Positions 17,457 to 28,018 of a stretch of DNA of 64,000 bases are shown here, in pieces (position 1 is the stretch's first letter; each line of letters starts with the position of its first letter). The position numbers and the translations under genes were made by a program. The notes under the pieces were generated by a model, which saw nothing but the letters and a program-made list of their open reading frames with translations, searched no databases and had not been told where the DNA came from. Source of the DNA: an uncultured Opitutaceae bacterium (GTDB lineage Bacteria; Verrucomicrobiota; Verrucomicrobiia; Opitutales; Opitutaceae); the NCBI GenBank assembly GCA_937902925.1, contig CALFNN010000039.1, positions 1 through 64,000 on the forward strand, in the 5' to 3' direction.

Positions 17457-19427
17457 TCAGAAGGAGTATTTCACGGTCGAGGCGAAGTAGTCGCGATCAC
17501 CAAGGAGATTGAAGCGGCCGGCGCCGAAGAAATCCACGTAGCGAAGCTCGAGCGACCACGCGTTGCGGTAGGTGAACTCGACGGAGAGGTTCAGGCTTTT
17601 GCGGTCATGCACGTAGTTCCCGAGCGGCAGGGGCGTGTTGCCCCTGACGTCGTGGCTGAAGACGAGGGTCGGGGAAATATTCACACCCTGAAAGACGCTG
17701 TTATAGTCGAGACGGCCCAACACCTGATAGCCCCAGGAAAACTTGTCGGCAAAGGCGTCGAGCGGCGTGACCGGAACCGTGGGCGATCCGGCGGCGGCCA
17801 TCGCCGCGGCGCTGGCGCTGCTGAAGGTGCCGGGGCCGTCGTAACGCAGCGCGTCCTTGCCGGGCAGATTGACCCAGACGCCCCCGACTTCACCCAGCAG
17901 CGTGAACTGCTGCGAGCCCAGCGTCGGGCCGAAGACGCGCGTGACCGTGGTCTGCGCAGTCACGACGTCGTGGCGCCGGTAACCGGAAACCTCGCGGCCG
18001 TATTGCCCGAGGTAGCTGCCAACCTGATTGGTCGGCGGGCCGAATGCGGGGTTGAGCGAAGAGAGCGTTGCGAAGAGCAGTTCCACGTCGTCGATCTGAA
18101 GCGGGACGTTGTTCTTGTAGGAAACCTCGCCCTGCCAGGAAATGCCGCTGCGGCCGATCGAGGTATTGAAGCTCACGCCGAACAGGTCGATGCCCTCGGG
18201 ATATTCGGCGAAGTAGCGACCGGTGGCGGCTGCGGTCAGGAGCGCGATCTGCTTGGCGCCGGCGATGGCCCCCTGCACGCTGGCGGAATTGAGCGTGGCA
18301 ATGTCCGTGGCGGTGAGCGTCTGGGGCGCGACCTGGGACTTCACGATGAGCGCGAAGATCGCGGCGGCCTGCGCGGGCGCCGCGGCGGCGGGCACGCCGC
18401 CCTTGATGAACGCCAGCGTGAGCGGACCGGTGAGATCGGAATTGATCGGCGTGGTCGGCGTGCGCGCACTGAGGACGGGGGAACGGCTGCTGTAGCGGGC
18501 GAAATAGAGGCCGAAGTCGGTGTCGTGCAGCGCGGGCGCGAGAACGTGAGCGGAAAGGCCGTATTGGTTGAAGTTGGAGGCATCGCGATCCTTGTCGCGG
18601 GGAATCGTGCCGAGGGTGCCGTTGTCCGGCAGGCTGCCGAAACCGAGGAAGACGTTGCTGCCGCCGCGGCTCGCAAAATCGTTCGTCGAGAAAAGGCTCC
18701 CGGCCGGCTCGAGCTCGTTGCGGCGGAACTCGAGCAACCAGAACGGCTCGAGCGTGACCGTGTCGGTGATCCCGATGGAGGCCTTGACCATGTTGACGGG
18801 CAGGAACGCCTCCTTCAATTCCGCGCCGGGCGTGCGCAGCTTGGAAAGGTCGACGGCGTTGACGACATTGTTGCCGTTGGGGAGGAACGTGCTCTCGCCA
18901 AGGCTGAGCACCTGGCGCCCGATGCGCACGTCGATCGGGACGCCGGAGCCGAGCGTGAATTTCCCGCGGGCATACATGTCGAGCCACTCGGCGCCCTGCA
19001 CGACGCGCTCCCTGGCCTGATCGGACAATGGCGTGCGACGGGTGTCGTTGGCGGAGCCGTCGGTAAACCAATAGCCGCGGATGAGGGCGCCAAAGTCGCC
19101 GTAATGCAGTTCGAGATCGTGCGACCCCTTCAGGAGCGACGAGACGATACCCTTGCCGTAGTTGAGATTGCCGTCGTCGGTATTGACCGACGTCTGCAGG
19201 CCGGGCACGCCGTCGAACGTGCTGGTCACGCCGTAGTAGGTGGGGCTGGGATTGTTGAGCCGGTCGAGGATGCCGTAGGAGATGGTCGAGTCGAAACTGC
19301 CCTTCACCTGGCCGAGTTCGAACTGAAAGGCGCACAACGGCAGCGTCGACCACGCAAACGTGGCGAGGCAGACGAGGAGCGGGCGCACCCGCGGAACCGT
19401 GCAGGCGGGGAGCGGAGAGTTGTTCAT
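17457..19427 (-). CDS. DUF1302 outer-membrane beta-barrel protein
   Basis: This 656-residue exported protein has a signal peptide (about 1-34). The DUF1302 start [20 protein letters not shown] comes immediately after cleavage. The body is rich in alternating hydrophobic beta strands and ends in the aromatic TVKYSF, the C-terminal Phe typical of BAM substrates. DIRIGRQ-like text ([20 protein letters not shown], about 160-179) is a family landmark. It heads the unit, and the 220-base divergent gap to uvrA should contain its promoter, but I see no clear boxes. Inferred role: outer-membrane end of a cross-envelope transport path with DUF1329, YCF48 and RND proteins. Confidence 0.86.
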   Translation of the reverse strand: MNNSPLPACTVPRVRPLLVCLATFAWSTLPLCAFQFELGQVKGSFDSTISYGILDRLNNPSPTYYGVTSTFDGVPGLQTSVNTDDGNLNYGKGIVSSLLKGSHDLELHYGDFGALIRGYWFTDGSANDTRRTPLSDQARERVVQGAEWLDMYARGKFTLGSGVPIDVRIGRQVLSLGESTFLPNGNNVVNAVDLSKLRTPGAELKEAFLPVNMVKASIGITDTVTLEPFWLLEFRRNELEPAGSLFSTNDFASRGGSNVFLGFGSLPDNGTLGTIPRDKDRDASNFNQYGLSAHVLAPALHDTDFGLYFARYSSRSPVLSARTPTTPINSDLTGPLTLAFIKGGVPAAAAPAQAAAIFALIVKSQVAPQTLTATDIATLNSASVQGAIAGAKQIALLTAAATGRYFAEYPEGIDLFGVSFNTSIGRSGISWQGEVSYKNNVPLQIDDVELLFATLSSLNPAFGPPTNQVGSYLGQYGREVSGYRRHDVVTAQTTVTRVFGPTLGSQQFTLLGEVGGVWVNLPGKDALRYDGPGTFSSASAAAMAAAGSPTVPVTPLDAFADKFSWGYQVLGRLDYNSVFQGVNISPTLVFSHDVRGNTPLPLGNYVHDRKSLNLSVEFTYRNAWSLELRYVDFFGAGRFNLLGDRDYFASTVKYSF

Positions 19428-19647
19428 GAGATTTTTGAAACAGCGGAAATATCCAGGCGAAGATGATTTCTTGGTCTCGGCGGATCTGCCGCCGGCGCCT
19501 CCGGCGCGGCGGATCGGGGTTACCGGGAACGAAACGGCGCGGTGCAGAGTGGAGCAAGGCCAATGTGGCCCCGCGCAGCAGAACGCCAAAAAATGCGCAT
19601 CGAGCTTTGACGCCGGCGGCCTTTCGGCAAGGTTGCGAGTTCGATCC

Positions 19648-22605
19648 ATGCAGGCCGCGACTCACATTCACATCAAAGGCGCCCGCGAGCACAACCTGAA
19701 GAACCTCGAGTTGCGGTTGCCGCGGGGCAGGCTCGTGGTGATCACGGGCCCGAGCGGGTCCGGGAAGTCGTCGCTGGCGTTCGACACGATCTATGCCGAG
19801 GGCTATCGGAAATACATGGAGTCGCTGAGCGCGCAGGCGCGGCAGGTGCTCGACCAGCTCAAGCGGCCGGATGTCGACTTCATCCACGGGCTCTCGCCAG
19901 TGCTGGCGATCGAGCAGCGCACGGGCCAGGGCGGGCCGCGCAGCACGATCGCGACCGCCACCGAGATCGCCGACTACGCGCAACTGCTGTGGGCGCTGTG
20001 CGGCGAGCAGCACTGCCCGAAGGATGGCGGGCGCGTCGTGCAGCGCTCGCTCGACGACAATGTGCAACGCGTCCTCACGGAGTGCGCCGGCGAGCGCGTG
20101 ATGCTGCTCGCGCCGTTCATGCGGGCCAAACCGAGCGTGCTGCGCGACGAGCTGCCCCGGCTGCGCCAGCGGGGGTTTCAACGCGTGCGGCTCGACGGCG
20201 AAATCAAGGGGCTGGACGAGCCGAAGCTGATTCCGACGGGCGCGAAGGAGATCGCGGTCGAGCTCGTGATCGACCGCCTTGTGGCGAATGCGGACCAACG
20301 GAGCCGGCTCGCCGATTCGCTCGAGCTGGCGTTTCGCGAAGGCAAGGACCGCGTGGTCGTGCTCGCGCAGCAGGCCGCCGAGGCGCCGTGGCGCGAACTG
20401 TCGCTCAGCCAGTCGCTCGCGTGCGAAGTGTGCGGCGAGGTGTTCGACAAGCTCACGCCGCGGCATTTTTCGTTCCGGCATCGTGAGGGCGCGTGCCCGA
20501 CGTGCGACGGTCTCGGGCGGAAACTGCGTTTCGCGCCGGAACTGGTCGTCGCCGATCCCGAAAAATCCGTGCGCGAGGGCGCCCTCAAGCCGTGGCGCAT
20601 CGGCGGAAAAAATCTGATCATCAAGCACAACGCCCTGCTCAAGCAGCTCGCCGAGCAACTCCCGTTCGACATGGACGTGCCCTGGCGCGACCTGCCCGAG
20701 GACACGCGCCGGACGATCCTGCACGGGGCGGGCGAGCGGCTGTTCGCCTTCAAGCTGCGGCGGATGCGGGAGGCCAAGGCGGCGCCATTTCCGGGCGTGA
20801 TCGCCGACCTCGAGGAAAGCTGGCGGCACACCGCGAGCGAGGGATTTCAGGCGCGGCTGACGACCTTCATGATTGCCGGGGAGTGTCCCGAGTGCCACGG
20901 CACGCGGCTCAATGCCCGTAGCGGGGCGGTGGTGATGAAGATCGCAGGCGCCAAAGCTCAAACGGCGGGCGCAGAATCCGGGGCGCCGCCCGGCTCCGAG
21001 CCCCCGACTCCCGGCCCGCCGCGGACTTTTCCGCAATTCATGGCGCGCGACATCGGCGAGGCGCATGCGTTCGCGCGGGAGGTGGTCGGCGTGCACGGCG
21101 ACAACGACGCCGTGCGCGATGTCGTCACCGGGATCGAGCAGCGGCTGCACTTTCTCCTCGAGACCGGGCTCGGCTATCTGACGCTCGAGCGGGATTTCGC
21201 GACGCTCTCCGGCGGCGAGGCGCAGCGCGTGCGACTGGCCACGCAGCTCGGCATGGGTCTCGTGGGCGTCATCTACGTCCTCGACGAGCCGAGCATCGGG
21301 TTGCATCCGCACGACAACCAGAAGCTGCTCGACACGCTCGTCGCCCTGCGCGACCGCGGCAATACCGTGCTGGTCGTCGAGCATGATGAGGACACGATGC
21401 GGCTCGCGGACGAAATCGTCGAACTCGGCCCCGAGGCGGGCGTCGAGGGCGGCCAGATTCTCTTTCAGGGCACCCCGGCGGGCTGCGCGGCGCTTTCGAT
21501 CAAACAGTCGCGAACCGGTCCCTATCTGGCACGCAAGCTCTCGGTTGTTCGCGACGCCAGCAGGAAGGAACCCGACGGCGCCTGGCTCACCGTGCGGGAG
21601 GCGCGGGCCAACAATCTGCGCGGGATCGACGCGAGATTCCCGGTTGGGTTGCTCACCTGCGTCACGGGCGTGAGCGGTTCCGGCAAGAGCACGCTCGTGA
21701 ACGACGTGCTGGCCGCGGCCGCGGCCCGGAAGCTGAACGGCGCCAAGTCCATCCCCGGCCAGCACCGGCACATCGAAAATCTCGATTTCTTCGAAAAGCT
21801 GGTGCAGGTCGACCAGGAACCCATCGGGCGCAGCCCGCGGTCGAACCCCGCGACCTACGTCGATCTGCTCACGCTGCTCCGCGACCTCTACGCGCAAGTG
21901 CCGCTCGCGAAAGTCCGCGGCTACAAGGCGAGCCGGTTTTCGTTCAACGTGCGGGGCGGACGCTGCGAACGCTGCCAGGGCGACGGGGCGATCAAGCTCG
22001 ACATGCAGTTCATGGCGGACGCCTACGCGCCGTGCCCGAGTTGTGGCGGCCGGCGGTTCAACCGCGAAACGCTGGAGATTTTGTTTCACGGCAAATCCAT
22101 CGCCGACGTGCTCGATCTCACCGTGCGCGAGGCCATCACGCTTTTCCGGCACATCCCGCGGGTGATCGACAAGCTCGCGACCCTCGACGCCGTCGGGCTC
22201 GGCTACCTCACGCTCGGGCAATCGGCGACGACGCTTTCGGGTGGCGAGGCGCAGCGGATCAAGCTCTCGCTCGAGCTCAGCAAGCGGCAGCAGGGCTCGA
22301 CACTTTACATCCTGGATGAACCCACCACGGGGCTGCACTGGGTCGACATCCAGAAGTTGATGGATTTGCTTTTCAAACTGCGCGATCAGGGCAACACGGT
22401 GATCGTGATCGAGCACAACCTCGATGTGATCAATCTCGCCGACTGGCTGATCGACCTCGGCCCGGGCGGCGGGCGCGATGGTGGCGAGCTGGTGTTTGCG
22501 GGGCCGCGGGCTGATATCGAGGCCTGCGCCCCGTCGTTGACCGGCGCCGCGCTTAAACGCTGGCGCCTGGCAGGCCGGGAAGGTGCGGTTCCGGGGCAGC
22601 GGTGA
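19648..22605 (+). CDS. uvrA: UvrABC system protein A
   Basis: UvrA is the damage-sensing ATPase of nucleotide-excision repair. The 985-residue protein has both ABC modules. Walker [10 protein letters not shown] lies at 34-42 and the second, GVSGSGKST, near 674. LSGGEAQR signatures sit near 520 and 863. It keeps the UvrB-binding domain and the zinc modules (CEVC...CPTC near 258-282, CERC...CPSC near 772-796). The second module's [13 protein letters not shown] differs slightly from the common [12 protein letters not shown]. An insert rich in Ala/Gly/Pro occupies about residues 433-463, before the first signature helix, where E. coli UvrA has a shorter connection. The ATG is chosen where homology begins ([15 protein letters not shown]). 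Confidence 0.96.
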   Translation: MQAATHIHIKGAREHNLKNLELRLPRGRLVVITGPSGSGKSSLAFDTIYAEGYRKYMESLSAQARQVLDQLKRPDVDFIHGLSPVLAIEQRTGQGGPRSTIATATEIADYAQLLWALCGEQHCPKDGGRVVQRSLDDNVQRVLTECAGERVMLLAPFMRAKPSVLRDELPRLRQRGFQRVRLDGEIKGLDEPKLIPTGAKEIAVELVIDRLVANADQRSRLADSLELAFREGKDRVVVLAQQAAEAPWRELSLSQSLACEVCGEVFDKLTPRHFSFRHREGACPTCDGLGRKLRFAPELVVADPEKSVREGALKPWRIGGKNLIIKHNALLKQLAEQLPFDMDVPWRDLPEDTRRTILHGAGERLFAFKLRRMREAKAAPFPGVIADLEESWRHTASEGFQARLTTFMIAGECPECHGTRLNARSGAVVMKIAGAKAQTAGAESGAPPGSEPPTPGPPRTFPQFMARDIGEAHAFAREVVGVHGDNDAVRDVVTGIEQRLHFLLETGLGYLTLERDFATLSGGEAQRVRLATQLGMGLVGVIYVLDEPSIGLHPHDNQKLLDTLVALRDRGNTVLVVEHDEDTMRLADEIVELGPEAGVEGGQILFQGTPAGCAALSIKQSRTGPYLARKLSVVRDASRKEPDGAWLTVREARANNLRGIDARFPVGLLTCVTGVSGSGKSTLVNDVLAAAAARKLNGAKSIPGQHRHIENLDFFEKLVQVDQEPIGRSPRSNPATYVDLLTLLRDLYAQVPLAKVRGYKASRFSFNVRGGRCERCQGDGAIKLDMQFMADAYAPCPSCGGRRFNRETLEILFHGKSIADVLDLTVREAITLFRHIPRVIDKLATLDAVGLGYLTLGQSATTLSGGEAQRIKLSLELSKRQQGSTLYILDEPTTGLHWVDIQKLMDLLFKLRDQGNTVIVIEHNLDVINLADWLIDLGPGGGRDGGELVFAGPRADIEACAPSLTGAALKRWRLAGREGAVPGQR

Positions 22606-22667
22606 CTGCAGGGGAGGGCCGCGGCGACCTTGCCAAGGTCGTCCGGCCGGCCCAACCTGTCGGGGCC

Positions 22668-23102
22668 ATGAAGCTCCGTCCCGCTTTCTCCCTGCTCGTC
22701 ATCTCGGGTGCGATCCTTGCGGCCTCGGCCGCCGAGTCGACCCCTCCCGTTTCTCCCGCCCCGGCACCCACGCCGAAAGCGGAGGATCGTCCGGTCTTCG
22801 GCCCCTACGAAGCCATCGTCTTCGACCATGACACGCTGCAAGGCGTGAAGGTCGACGCCGAGGGCGCAATCTACCTGATGTTCAAGCCGGAGAAGCGCGG
22901 CGCCACCGTGAAGATCAGGATCTCCATGGCCGAGGGCGCCGAATACCGGAAGTGGTTCAACGGCGAGGATGAGCTGGTTGCGCTCGAAAACGGTCATCGC
23001 GAACCGGACACTTGGACCGACCAGGTCAAGACCTCCGCCAACTACATCGAATACCGCGATGGCGACCATCTCTTCCTGCATCTGAAGAAGATCAAGTCGT
23101 GA
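22668..23102 (+). CDS. hypothetical exported protein
   Basis: I do not recognise this 144-residue protein. It has a signal peptide (MKLRPAFSLLVISGAILAAS, cleavage near residue 22), a Pro-rich linker (about 24-38), and a compact beta-type domain. That domain contains YEAIVFDHDTLQGVKVDAEG, IYLMFKPEKRGATVKIRISM and a C-terminal NYIEYRDGDHLFLHLKKIKS. It lies between uvrA and a Bax-like glucosaminidase, only 7 bases before the latter, so the two exported proteins are probably co-expressed. The start ATG places the signal peptide correctly. Confidence 0.65.
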   Translation: MKLRPAFSLLVISGAILAASAAESTPPVSPAPAPTPKAEDRPVFGPYEAIVFDHDTLQGVKVDAEGAIYLMFKPEKRGATVKIRISMAEGAEYRKWFNGEDELVALENGHREPDTWTDQVKTSANYIEYRDGDHLFLHLKKIKS

Positions 23103-23109
23103 CGACGTC

Positions 23110-23910
23110 GTGAGCTTCGTGGGCGCAGCCTTGGGGCCACCGGCCCGCTGGTTGCGACGCTCCCGCCGGGCGCGTTGGGTGCTGGCGGGAACAATCACGC
23201 TGGGTGTGATGGGTGGACTCGCGGTGGTCTCTTCCAAACGCCCGCCGCCACCGTTGCCGGATGGTTCGGGGCCCGGCACTCCGCAGGAAAAGAAGGCGGC
23301 GTTCATCGATTACCTCGTGCCCTACGTGCGCGGGGTAAACGCCGCCATTCTGGCCGATCGGCGGCGGCTGCTTTCGATTCGCCAGGATGTCGCCCGCGGC
23401 GGATCGCCCGGAATGTTCGACGCCCGGTGGTTGAAGAAAATCGTGGCCGACTACGAAATGGAATTGCCGGCGGAGATCGATCCGGCGTTTCTCGATCATC
23501 TCCTGCTGCGCGTCGATATTGTCCCGGCTTCGCTGGTGCTGGCGCAGGCGGCGGAGGAATCCGGGTGGGGGAGTTCGCGATTCGCGCAGCATGGCAACAA
23601 TCTCTTCGGCATGCGCGCCTACAACGGCACCGGATTCGTGCCGCGGGAGCGGGAGGCTGGGGAAAAGTTTCGCGTCGCCATCTACCCCTCCGTGCGCGAG
23701 TCGATCGCCGACTACGTCAGCAATCTTAACACCGGCGAAAATTACATCGAGTTGCGCGCGGAGCGTCGCGCGTTGCGGCAGCGTGGCCAAGCGCTGACTG
23801 GTCAAGCGCTCGCTGCGCGGCTCGGCGGCTACTCGCGTCGCGGCGCGGAATACGTCGAGACAATCCTGGCGATCATCCGCGGCAACCGCCTCGGACGATT
23901 CGACTCGTAG
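23110..23910 (+). CDS. Bax-like glucosaminidase-domain protein
   Basis: This 266-residue protein is membrane-anchored by one N-terminal span (about 24-41). It carries a glucosaminidase domain of the FlgJ/Bax type, which cleaves peptidoglycan glycan strands. The catalytic motif AQAAEESGWGSSRFAQ spans 145-160, with Glu150 as the acid and GNNLFGM just after. The fold context (VDIVPASLVLAQAA; YPSVRESIADYVSNLNT) matches E. coli Bax. It starts with GTG 7 bases after the preceding gene. The linker between the span and the domain is Pro-rich. A role in cell-wall remodelling is a family-level inference. Confidence 0.83.
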   Translation: MSFVGAALGPPARWLRRSRRARWVLAGTITLGVMGGLAVVSSKRPPPPLPDGSGPGTPQEKKAAFIDYLVPYVRGVNAAILADRRRLLSIRQDVARGGSPGMFDARWLKKIVADYEMELPAEIDPAFLDHLLLRVDIVPASLVLAQAAEESGWGSSRFAQHGNNLFGMRAYNGTGFVPREREAGEKFRVAIYPSVRESIADYVSNLNTGENYIELRAERRALRQRGQALTGQALAARLGGYSRRGAEYVETILAIIRGNRLGRFDS

Positions 23911-23987
23911 CCGCGCCCTTCGAAAAGATGGTTTTATAACCGGTTGGTGCCGTGGGGTTGTTTCCCGAGAGGGAGGCACTTGCATTT

Positions 23988-23999
23988 CACTAACTAGTG
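23988..23999. promoter_or_regulatory. dyad in AT-rich gap before the histidine kinase
   Basis: CACTA (23988-23992) and TAGTG (23995-23999) form a short inverted repeat in an AT-rich stretch of the 196-base gap, about 110 bases before the kinase start. TTGCAT lies just upstream (23980-23985). It is a candidate promoter/operator only. Confidence 0.2.
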
Positions 24000-24106
24000 C
24001 TTTCAATTTGCCTCATTCCGGCGGCGCGGCGGCCCCAAGTCCGATGGTGGCAGGCGCGTTTTACAGGTCACTCTCGACGCCGGTCTTCGCCAGTAACGAC
24101 CTCGCG

Positions 24107-25651
24107 ATGAAAATCCTCCACCTCGAAGACAATCCGCACGATGCCGAATTGGTCCGGCTCGGGATACTTGAAGAATGGCCTGATTGCGCCATCGACAACG
24201 TCTGCCAGCGCGGAGACTACCTCGCCCGGCTGGCCGCCGGCGATCACGATCTGATTGTATCCGATTTTAATCTCGGCGGGTTCAACGGCTTGGAGGCATT
24301 GAAACTTGCCCGCGAGAATGCGCCGACGATCCCGTTTATTTTTCTTTCGGGCACCATCGGCGAAGAGCGGGCCATCGAGGCGCTGCGCTCCGGCGCCAGC
24401 GATTACGTGTTGAAGGACCGCCCCAAACGCCTGGTGCCTGCAATCAAGCGGGCGCTGGAGGATGCGGTGCACGTCCGGGAGCGGAAGACCGCGGAGGAAC
24501 AACTGCTCCGGGTGCAACGGCTGGAGAACATCGGGATGCTCGCCGCGGGAATCGCCCACGACTTCAACAATATTCTCGCGCCGGTCGTCATGGGCTCGAC
24601 GCTCCTGCGCGACCGGCTCACTGAGCCGGCGGACCAGAAGATCCTTGCGGCCATCGAGAAGAGCGCCGAGCGGGGCACGGGACTTGTGCGACAGATCCTC
24701 GGGTTTGCCCAGGGCGTCACCGGCGAGGCCCACCTTGTCCAGCCAAAGCACCTCGTGCGCGACCTGGTGGCCGTGCTCCACCAGACGCTGCCGAAGGCGA
24801 TCCAGATCGAGGACGAAATCGAGCCCGACCTCTGGCCAATCAAGGCCAACCCGACCCAGCTTCATCAAGTATTGCTCAACCTCTGCGTCAACGCGCGCGA
24901 CGCGATGCCCGATGGCGGCACGCTGCGGTTGCGTGTCGCCAACCGGGCGCTTGACGATGTCAGCGCGGCGGGAATCCCCGGCGGCCGCGCCGGCTCCTAT
25001 GTGTCGTTCGAGGTGACCGACACCGGCACGGGCATCCCGCCGGACGTGTTGCAGCGAATCTGGGAGCCCTTTTTCACCACCAAGCTTGCCGGGCTCGGAA
25101 CGGGGCTTGGTCTTCCCACGGTCCGCGGCATCGTCGACAACCATCACGGCGTGATCACGCTGAACAGTCGCGTGGGCCACGGCACGACGTTTCAAGTCTT
25201 CCTCCCGGCTGCCCCGGGTGTCGCGCTGGCGATCGAGGGTGCGGGCGGCTTTTCCGCCGCCCGTGGCCATGGGGAACTCGTGCTGGTCGTCGACGACGAC
25301 GACAACGTGCGCGACGTCACCAGCGCGATGCTGTCACGCCACGGCTACCGCGTGCTCGCGGCCGCCAATGGCACCGAAGCGGTGGCGCTCTTTGCACCGC
25401 GGAGCCTGGAGGTTCAAGTCGTGGTCACCGACCTCAGCATGCCGCACCTCGACGGCGTGGCGTTCGCACGGGTGGTGCGGAGCCTGAACCCCTCGACGCG
25501 CATCGTCGCGATCACCGGATTGGCGGATGCAGCGGAGCGGTTGCGCGGGCAATCGCAGTTCGCGCTTTGCCTGACGAAACCGTTTACCGCCGAGAAGTTG
25601 CTCCATGCACTGCATGAAATGCTGACGACCCCGGCGCCGGCGGCAGCTTAG
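24107..25651 (+). CDS. hybrid histidine kinase (REC-HisKA-HATPase-REC)
   Basis: This 514-residue cytoplasmic sensor kinase has no membrane segment. The order is a receiver domain (1-120; phosphoacceptor Asp53, Lys103), then HisKA with AAGIAHDFNNILAP (146-159, His151). The HATPase domain follows, with an N box at LLNLCVNARDAMPDGG (256-271), DTGTGIP (305-311) and GTGLGLPTVRGIV (331-343). A second receiver comes last (about 391-505; Asp442, Lys491). The NN-rich H box is that of the family seen in NtrB-like hybrid kinases. The ATG at 24107 begins directly with the receiver sequence MKILHLEDNP; in-frame codons upstream give an unrelated stretch. The signal is presumably delivered by phosphotransfer from another kinase. 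A stand-alone receiver follows 134 bases later. Confidence 0.9.
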   Translation: MKILHLEDNPHDAELVRLGILEEWPDCAIDNVCQRGDYLARLAAGDHDLIVSDFNLGGFNGLEALKLARENAPTIPFIFLSGTIGEERAIEALRSGASDYVLKDRPKRLVPAIKRALEDAVHVRERKTAEEQLLRVQRLENIGMLAAGIAHDFNNILAPVVMGSTLLRDRLTEPADQKILAAIEKSAERGTGLVRQILGFAQGVTGEAHLVQPKHLVRDLVAVLHQTLPKAIQIEDEIEPDLWPIKANPTQLHQVLLNLCVNARDAMPDGGTLRLRVANRALDDVSAAGIPGGRAGSYVSFEVTDTGTGIPPDVLQRIWEPFFTTKLAGLGTGLGLPTVRGIVDNHHGVITLNSRVGHGTTFQVFLPAAPGVALAIEGAGGFSAARGHGELVLVVDDDDNVRDVTSAMLSRHGYRVLAAANGTEAVALFAPRSLEVQVVVTDLSMPHLDGVAFARVVRSLNPSTRIVAITGLADAAERLRGQSQFALCLTKPFTAEKLLHALHEMLTTPAPAAA

Positions 25652-25785
25652 CGACGACCGAAGGCGGCGGACTTTGCGGCGGTCGGCGGCGGGCTGGATT
25701 CGACTGCCGTCTCCCACGCGTCAACGTTTGGTGAAAAATAGCCGGACCCCTTGGCGGGCGCGCTGGACTCTGGCAGGCTCGCCCC

Positions 25786-26247
25786 ATGCGCGAACCATCG
25801 CCCGGTGCCCTTCCGGCCATGCCTGCCGTTCTCGTGCTCGAAGACGACGAGGCGTATCGCACGCTCGTCGCCGATGTCCTGACCCTCGCCGGCTTCGAAG
25901 TCTGCACCGCGCCCAACGGCAGCCGTGTTTCCGCCATCCTCCGGGAGCGTCCCATCGATCTTGTCATCACCGATCTCGCGATGCCGCGTCGCGACGGCCT
26001 GGCGACCCTGACCGCGCTGCGGCAGACTCATCCGTGGCTCCCGGTGATCGCGATGTCGGGCGACCTGCGGCTCAATCCCCAGTTGGATTTCGCGGTGAAG
26101 GAGAAGCTCGGCGCCGGCCGCGTGTTTGCCAAGCCGTTCAAGATGGACGCGCTGATCGCCGCGGCCCGCCAGGCGCTCGCCGCCGCCAACGTCCGCACCG
26201 TATGCGCGGAGCAAGGCGAGATCGCACCTCAGGCGGCGGTGGGCTAG
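25786..26247 (+). CDS. single-domain response regulator
   Basis: This 153-residue receiver protein has no output domain. It carries the acidic pocket LVLEDDEAY (16-24), phosphoacceptor Asp63 in ITDLAMPRRDG, the switch Ser91 (AMSGD) and Lys116 (FAKPFK). The start may be the listed ATG or the one giving MPAVLVLEDD, 11 codons later. It follows the hybrid kinase on the same strand and may act as its diffusible partner, like CheY/DivK-type proteins. The C-terminal tail (from about 132) has no recognisable domain. Confidence 0.85.
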   Translation: MREPSPGALPAMPAVLVLEDDEAYRTLVADVLTLAGFEVCTAPNGSRVSAILRERPIDLVITDLAMPRRDGLATLTALRQTHPWLPVIAMSGDLRLNPQLDFAVKEKLGAGRVFAKPFKMDALIAAARQALAAANVRTVCAEQGEIAPQAAVG

Positions 26248-26356
26248 GGAGAACGGCGGCCACCGGCTGACTGGACGGCAGAGATCGAGGTTTCGGGAGT
26301 TGCCGGGGGAGCGGCGGGGCGCTGTTCTTGAGGTGAACCCCCGTTTGTTACCCCAA

Positions 26357-27255
26357 ATGAATTCCCGCTTCAGTTGGCGTGTCGTTGCCGCGCTGTCGTT
26401 TTTTCCGGCGGGCGCGCGGGCAGCGCATCCGTTCCTGTGCACCGACTCCTACGGCAACGCGGTCAGCGCGGTGTCGGCGGACGGGAGAATCCTTTGGCGT
26501 CATGTGTGCCAGCACCCGCAGGATTGCTGGGTGCTCGCCAACGGGCCTACCTGTTTTGTCACGCGGGCGGCGCACTGGAGATGACACCCGATGACAAGGT
26601 CTGGTGGGAATACAAGGCGGGCCCGAACACCGAGGTCCATGCGTGCCAGCCGCTGCCTGACGGACGCGTCCTGGTGGTTGAAAACGGCCCGTGCCGCATC
26701 CTCGAGATCGATCGCGCCGGCCGGATCGCCAAGGAAATAAAGCTCCGGCCGCCGCCTGCCACGGTCGCGCGGCATGACCAGTTCCGCGGCACACGCAAGA
26801 CCGCCGGCGGGCACTATCTGCTTTGCCGGAAGGGCGAGCATCAAGTCGACGAGCTCGATGGCGACGGCAAGGTTCTGCGCTCGATTCCCGTTCCCGGCGA
26901 CGTCCACGAGTGCCTGCTGTTGCCGGACGGGCACCTCCTGATTGCGTGCGGCGAGGGGCACAAGGTCGAGGAGCTCGACGCGGAGCTGAAGGTCGTCTGG
27001 GAAATCAACGAACACGATCTGCCGGGGAATCCGCTGCAGTTGATGACCGGCTTCCAGCGGCTGCCGAACGGGAACACGATTTTCTGCAATTATCTCGGCC
27101 ATGGCCATCTCGGCCAGCAGCCGCATTTCTTCGAGATCACCCGCGCCAAGCAGATCGTGTGGGAGTTCGCCGACCACGAGCACTTCAAGACGGTCAACCA
27201 GCTCCAATTGCTGGACCTGCCGGGCGACCCGGCCAAAGGTGAAATCCTGCGGTAA
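26357..27255 (+). pseudogene. exported PQQ/arylsulfotransferase-like beta-propeller protein, frameshifted
   Basis: This is a secreted repeat protein that recalls PQQ-type propeller or arylsulfotransferase-like families. The N-terminal part (from the ATG at 26357, signal peptide MNSRFSWRVVAALSFF...) reads ...WRHVCQHPQDCWVLANG in one frame and stops shortly after 26570. The body, from ...YLFCHAGGALEMTPDDKVWWEY to 27255, reads in the next frame. The two join sensibly near 26545-26548 if one base were added there, so a single 1-base deletion (or a sequencing error) explains the break. Blade-like repeats recur (HVCQHPQDCWVLANG, HACQPLPDGRVLVV, HECLLLPDGHLLIA). The gene lies 78 bases before the DUF1080 gene. 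Confidence 0.6.
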
Positions 27256-27333
27256 AGCGGAGGCGAAAATCGCGGACCTCGCGCGGCGCGGCAAACTCCG
27301 CTAAATCCCGTTCAACTTATCTTCGCCAAAAAC

Positions 27334-27906
27334 ATGAAAACATTCCATCGCTCGCTCACCGCCGGCCTTTTTCTCCTCGCCCTTGCCGCCCGTGCGGCGG
27401 ACGACTTTACGCCCGAACCGGGATTCGTCAGCCTGTTCAACGGCCGGGACCTCACGGGCTGGTGTTACTCGGGGACGGACAAATTCGACGGCAAGATGGA
27501 GAGTTCGGACGCCCGTTACTCGGCAGCCAACGGTGCGCTGGTCGTGCATCCGAAAATTCCACGCCAGGTGGAGAAGATCTGGACCGTGCAGGAATTTCCC
27601 AGGGACTTCGTGCTGCGCCTCGAGTTTCGCGCCACCTACAACGCCGACAGCGGCATTTATCTCCGCGCGCCCCAGCTTCAGTGCCGGGACTATCTGGTGG
27701 CCGGCCCCTACAAGCAGCTCACGAAATACCGGCCGCAGGATTGGAATGAGATCGAGGTCAGGGTGAAGGACAATGTCGCGGTCTGCACGTGCAACGGCGA
27801 GGTGCTGGAAGCCGCGCTCAAACTGCCCGCGACCGGACCGATTGGCCTCGAGGGCGACCGCGGCATGATGGAATACCGCCACATTCGCCTCAAGGAGCTC
27901 CCCTGA
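27334..27906 (+). CDS. exported DUF1080 (3-keto-disaccharide hydrolase domain) protein
   Basis: This 190-residue protein has a signal peptide (about 1-21, ending ARAADD). It consists of a single DUF1080 domain, the concanavalin-like fold recently linked to 3-keto-glycoside hydrolysis. Typical landmarks are FVSLFNGRDLTGWCYSGTD (31-49), LRLEFRATYNADSGIYLRAP, DWNEIEVRVKDN and GPIGLEGDRGMMEYRHIRLK. Planctomycetes and Verrucomicrobiota carry many such secreted proteins, often in carbohydrate-use clusters. The domain call is strong. Neighbours are other exported proteins but no 3-dehydrogenase of the usual pathway, so the substrate is open. Confidence 0.87.
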   Translation: MKTFHRSLTAGLFLLALAARAADDFTPEPGFVSLFNGRDLTGWCYSGTDKFDGKMESSDARYSAANGALVVHPKIPRQVEKIWTVQEFPRDFVLRLEFRATYNADSGIYLRAPQLQCRDYLVAGPYKQLTKYRPQDWNEIEVRVKDNVAVCTCNGEVLEAALKLPATGPIGLEGDRGMMEYRHIRLKELP

Positions 27907-28018
27907 GACGCGGGTCACCCCGAGACCACCGCCGGATTCGCTTGAAAGTGTTGCCCTGAACGGCCGCGGGAGTTTTGGTGGACGGACCCCGCGGCGCCCG
28001 TCGCGCCGCACCATTCCC

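Noticed and set aside
19628-19647. tRNA-like GGTTGCGAGTTCGATCC just before uvrA
   Set aside because: It resembles a T-arm but the flanking stem does not pair and no other cloverleaf part is found.
17890-22416. A reading frame of about 1500 codons antisense to uvrA and DUF1302
   Set aside because: It is a GC-rich shadow frame. Its composition is Arg/Pro/Ala-rich, it has no domains, and both strands' real genes show clear family motifs.
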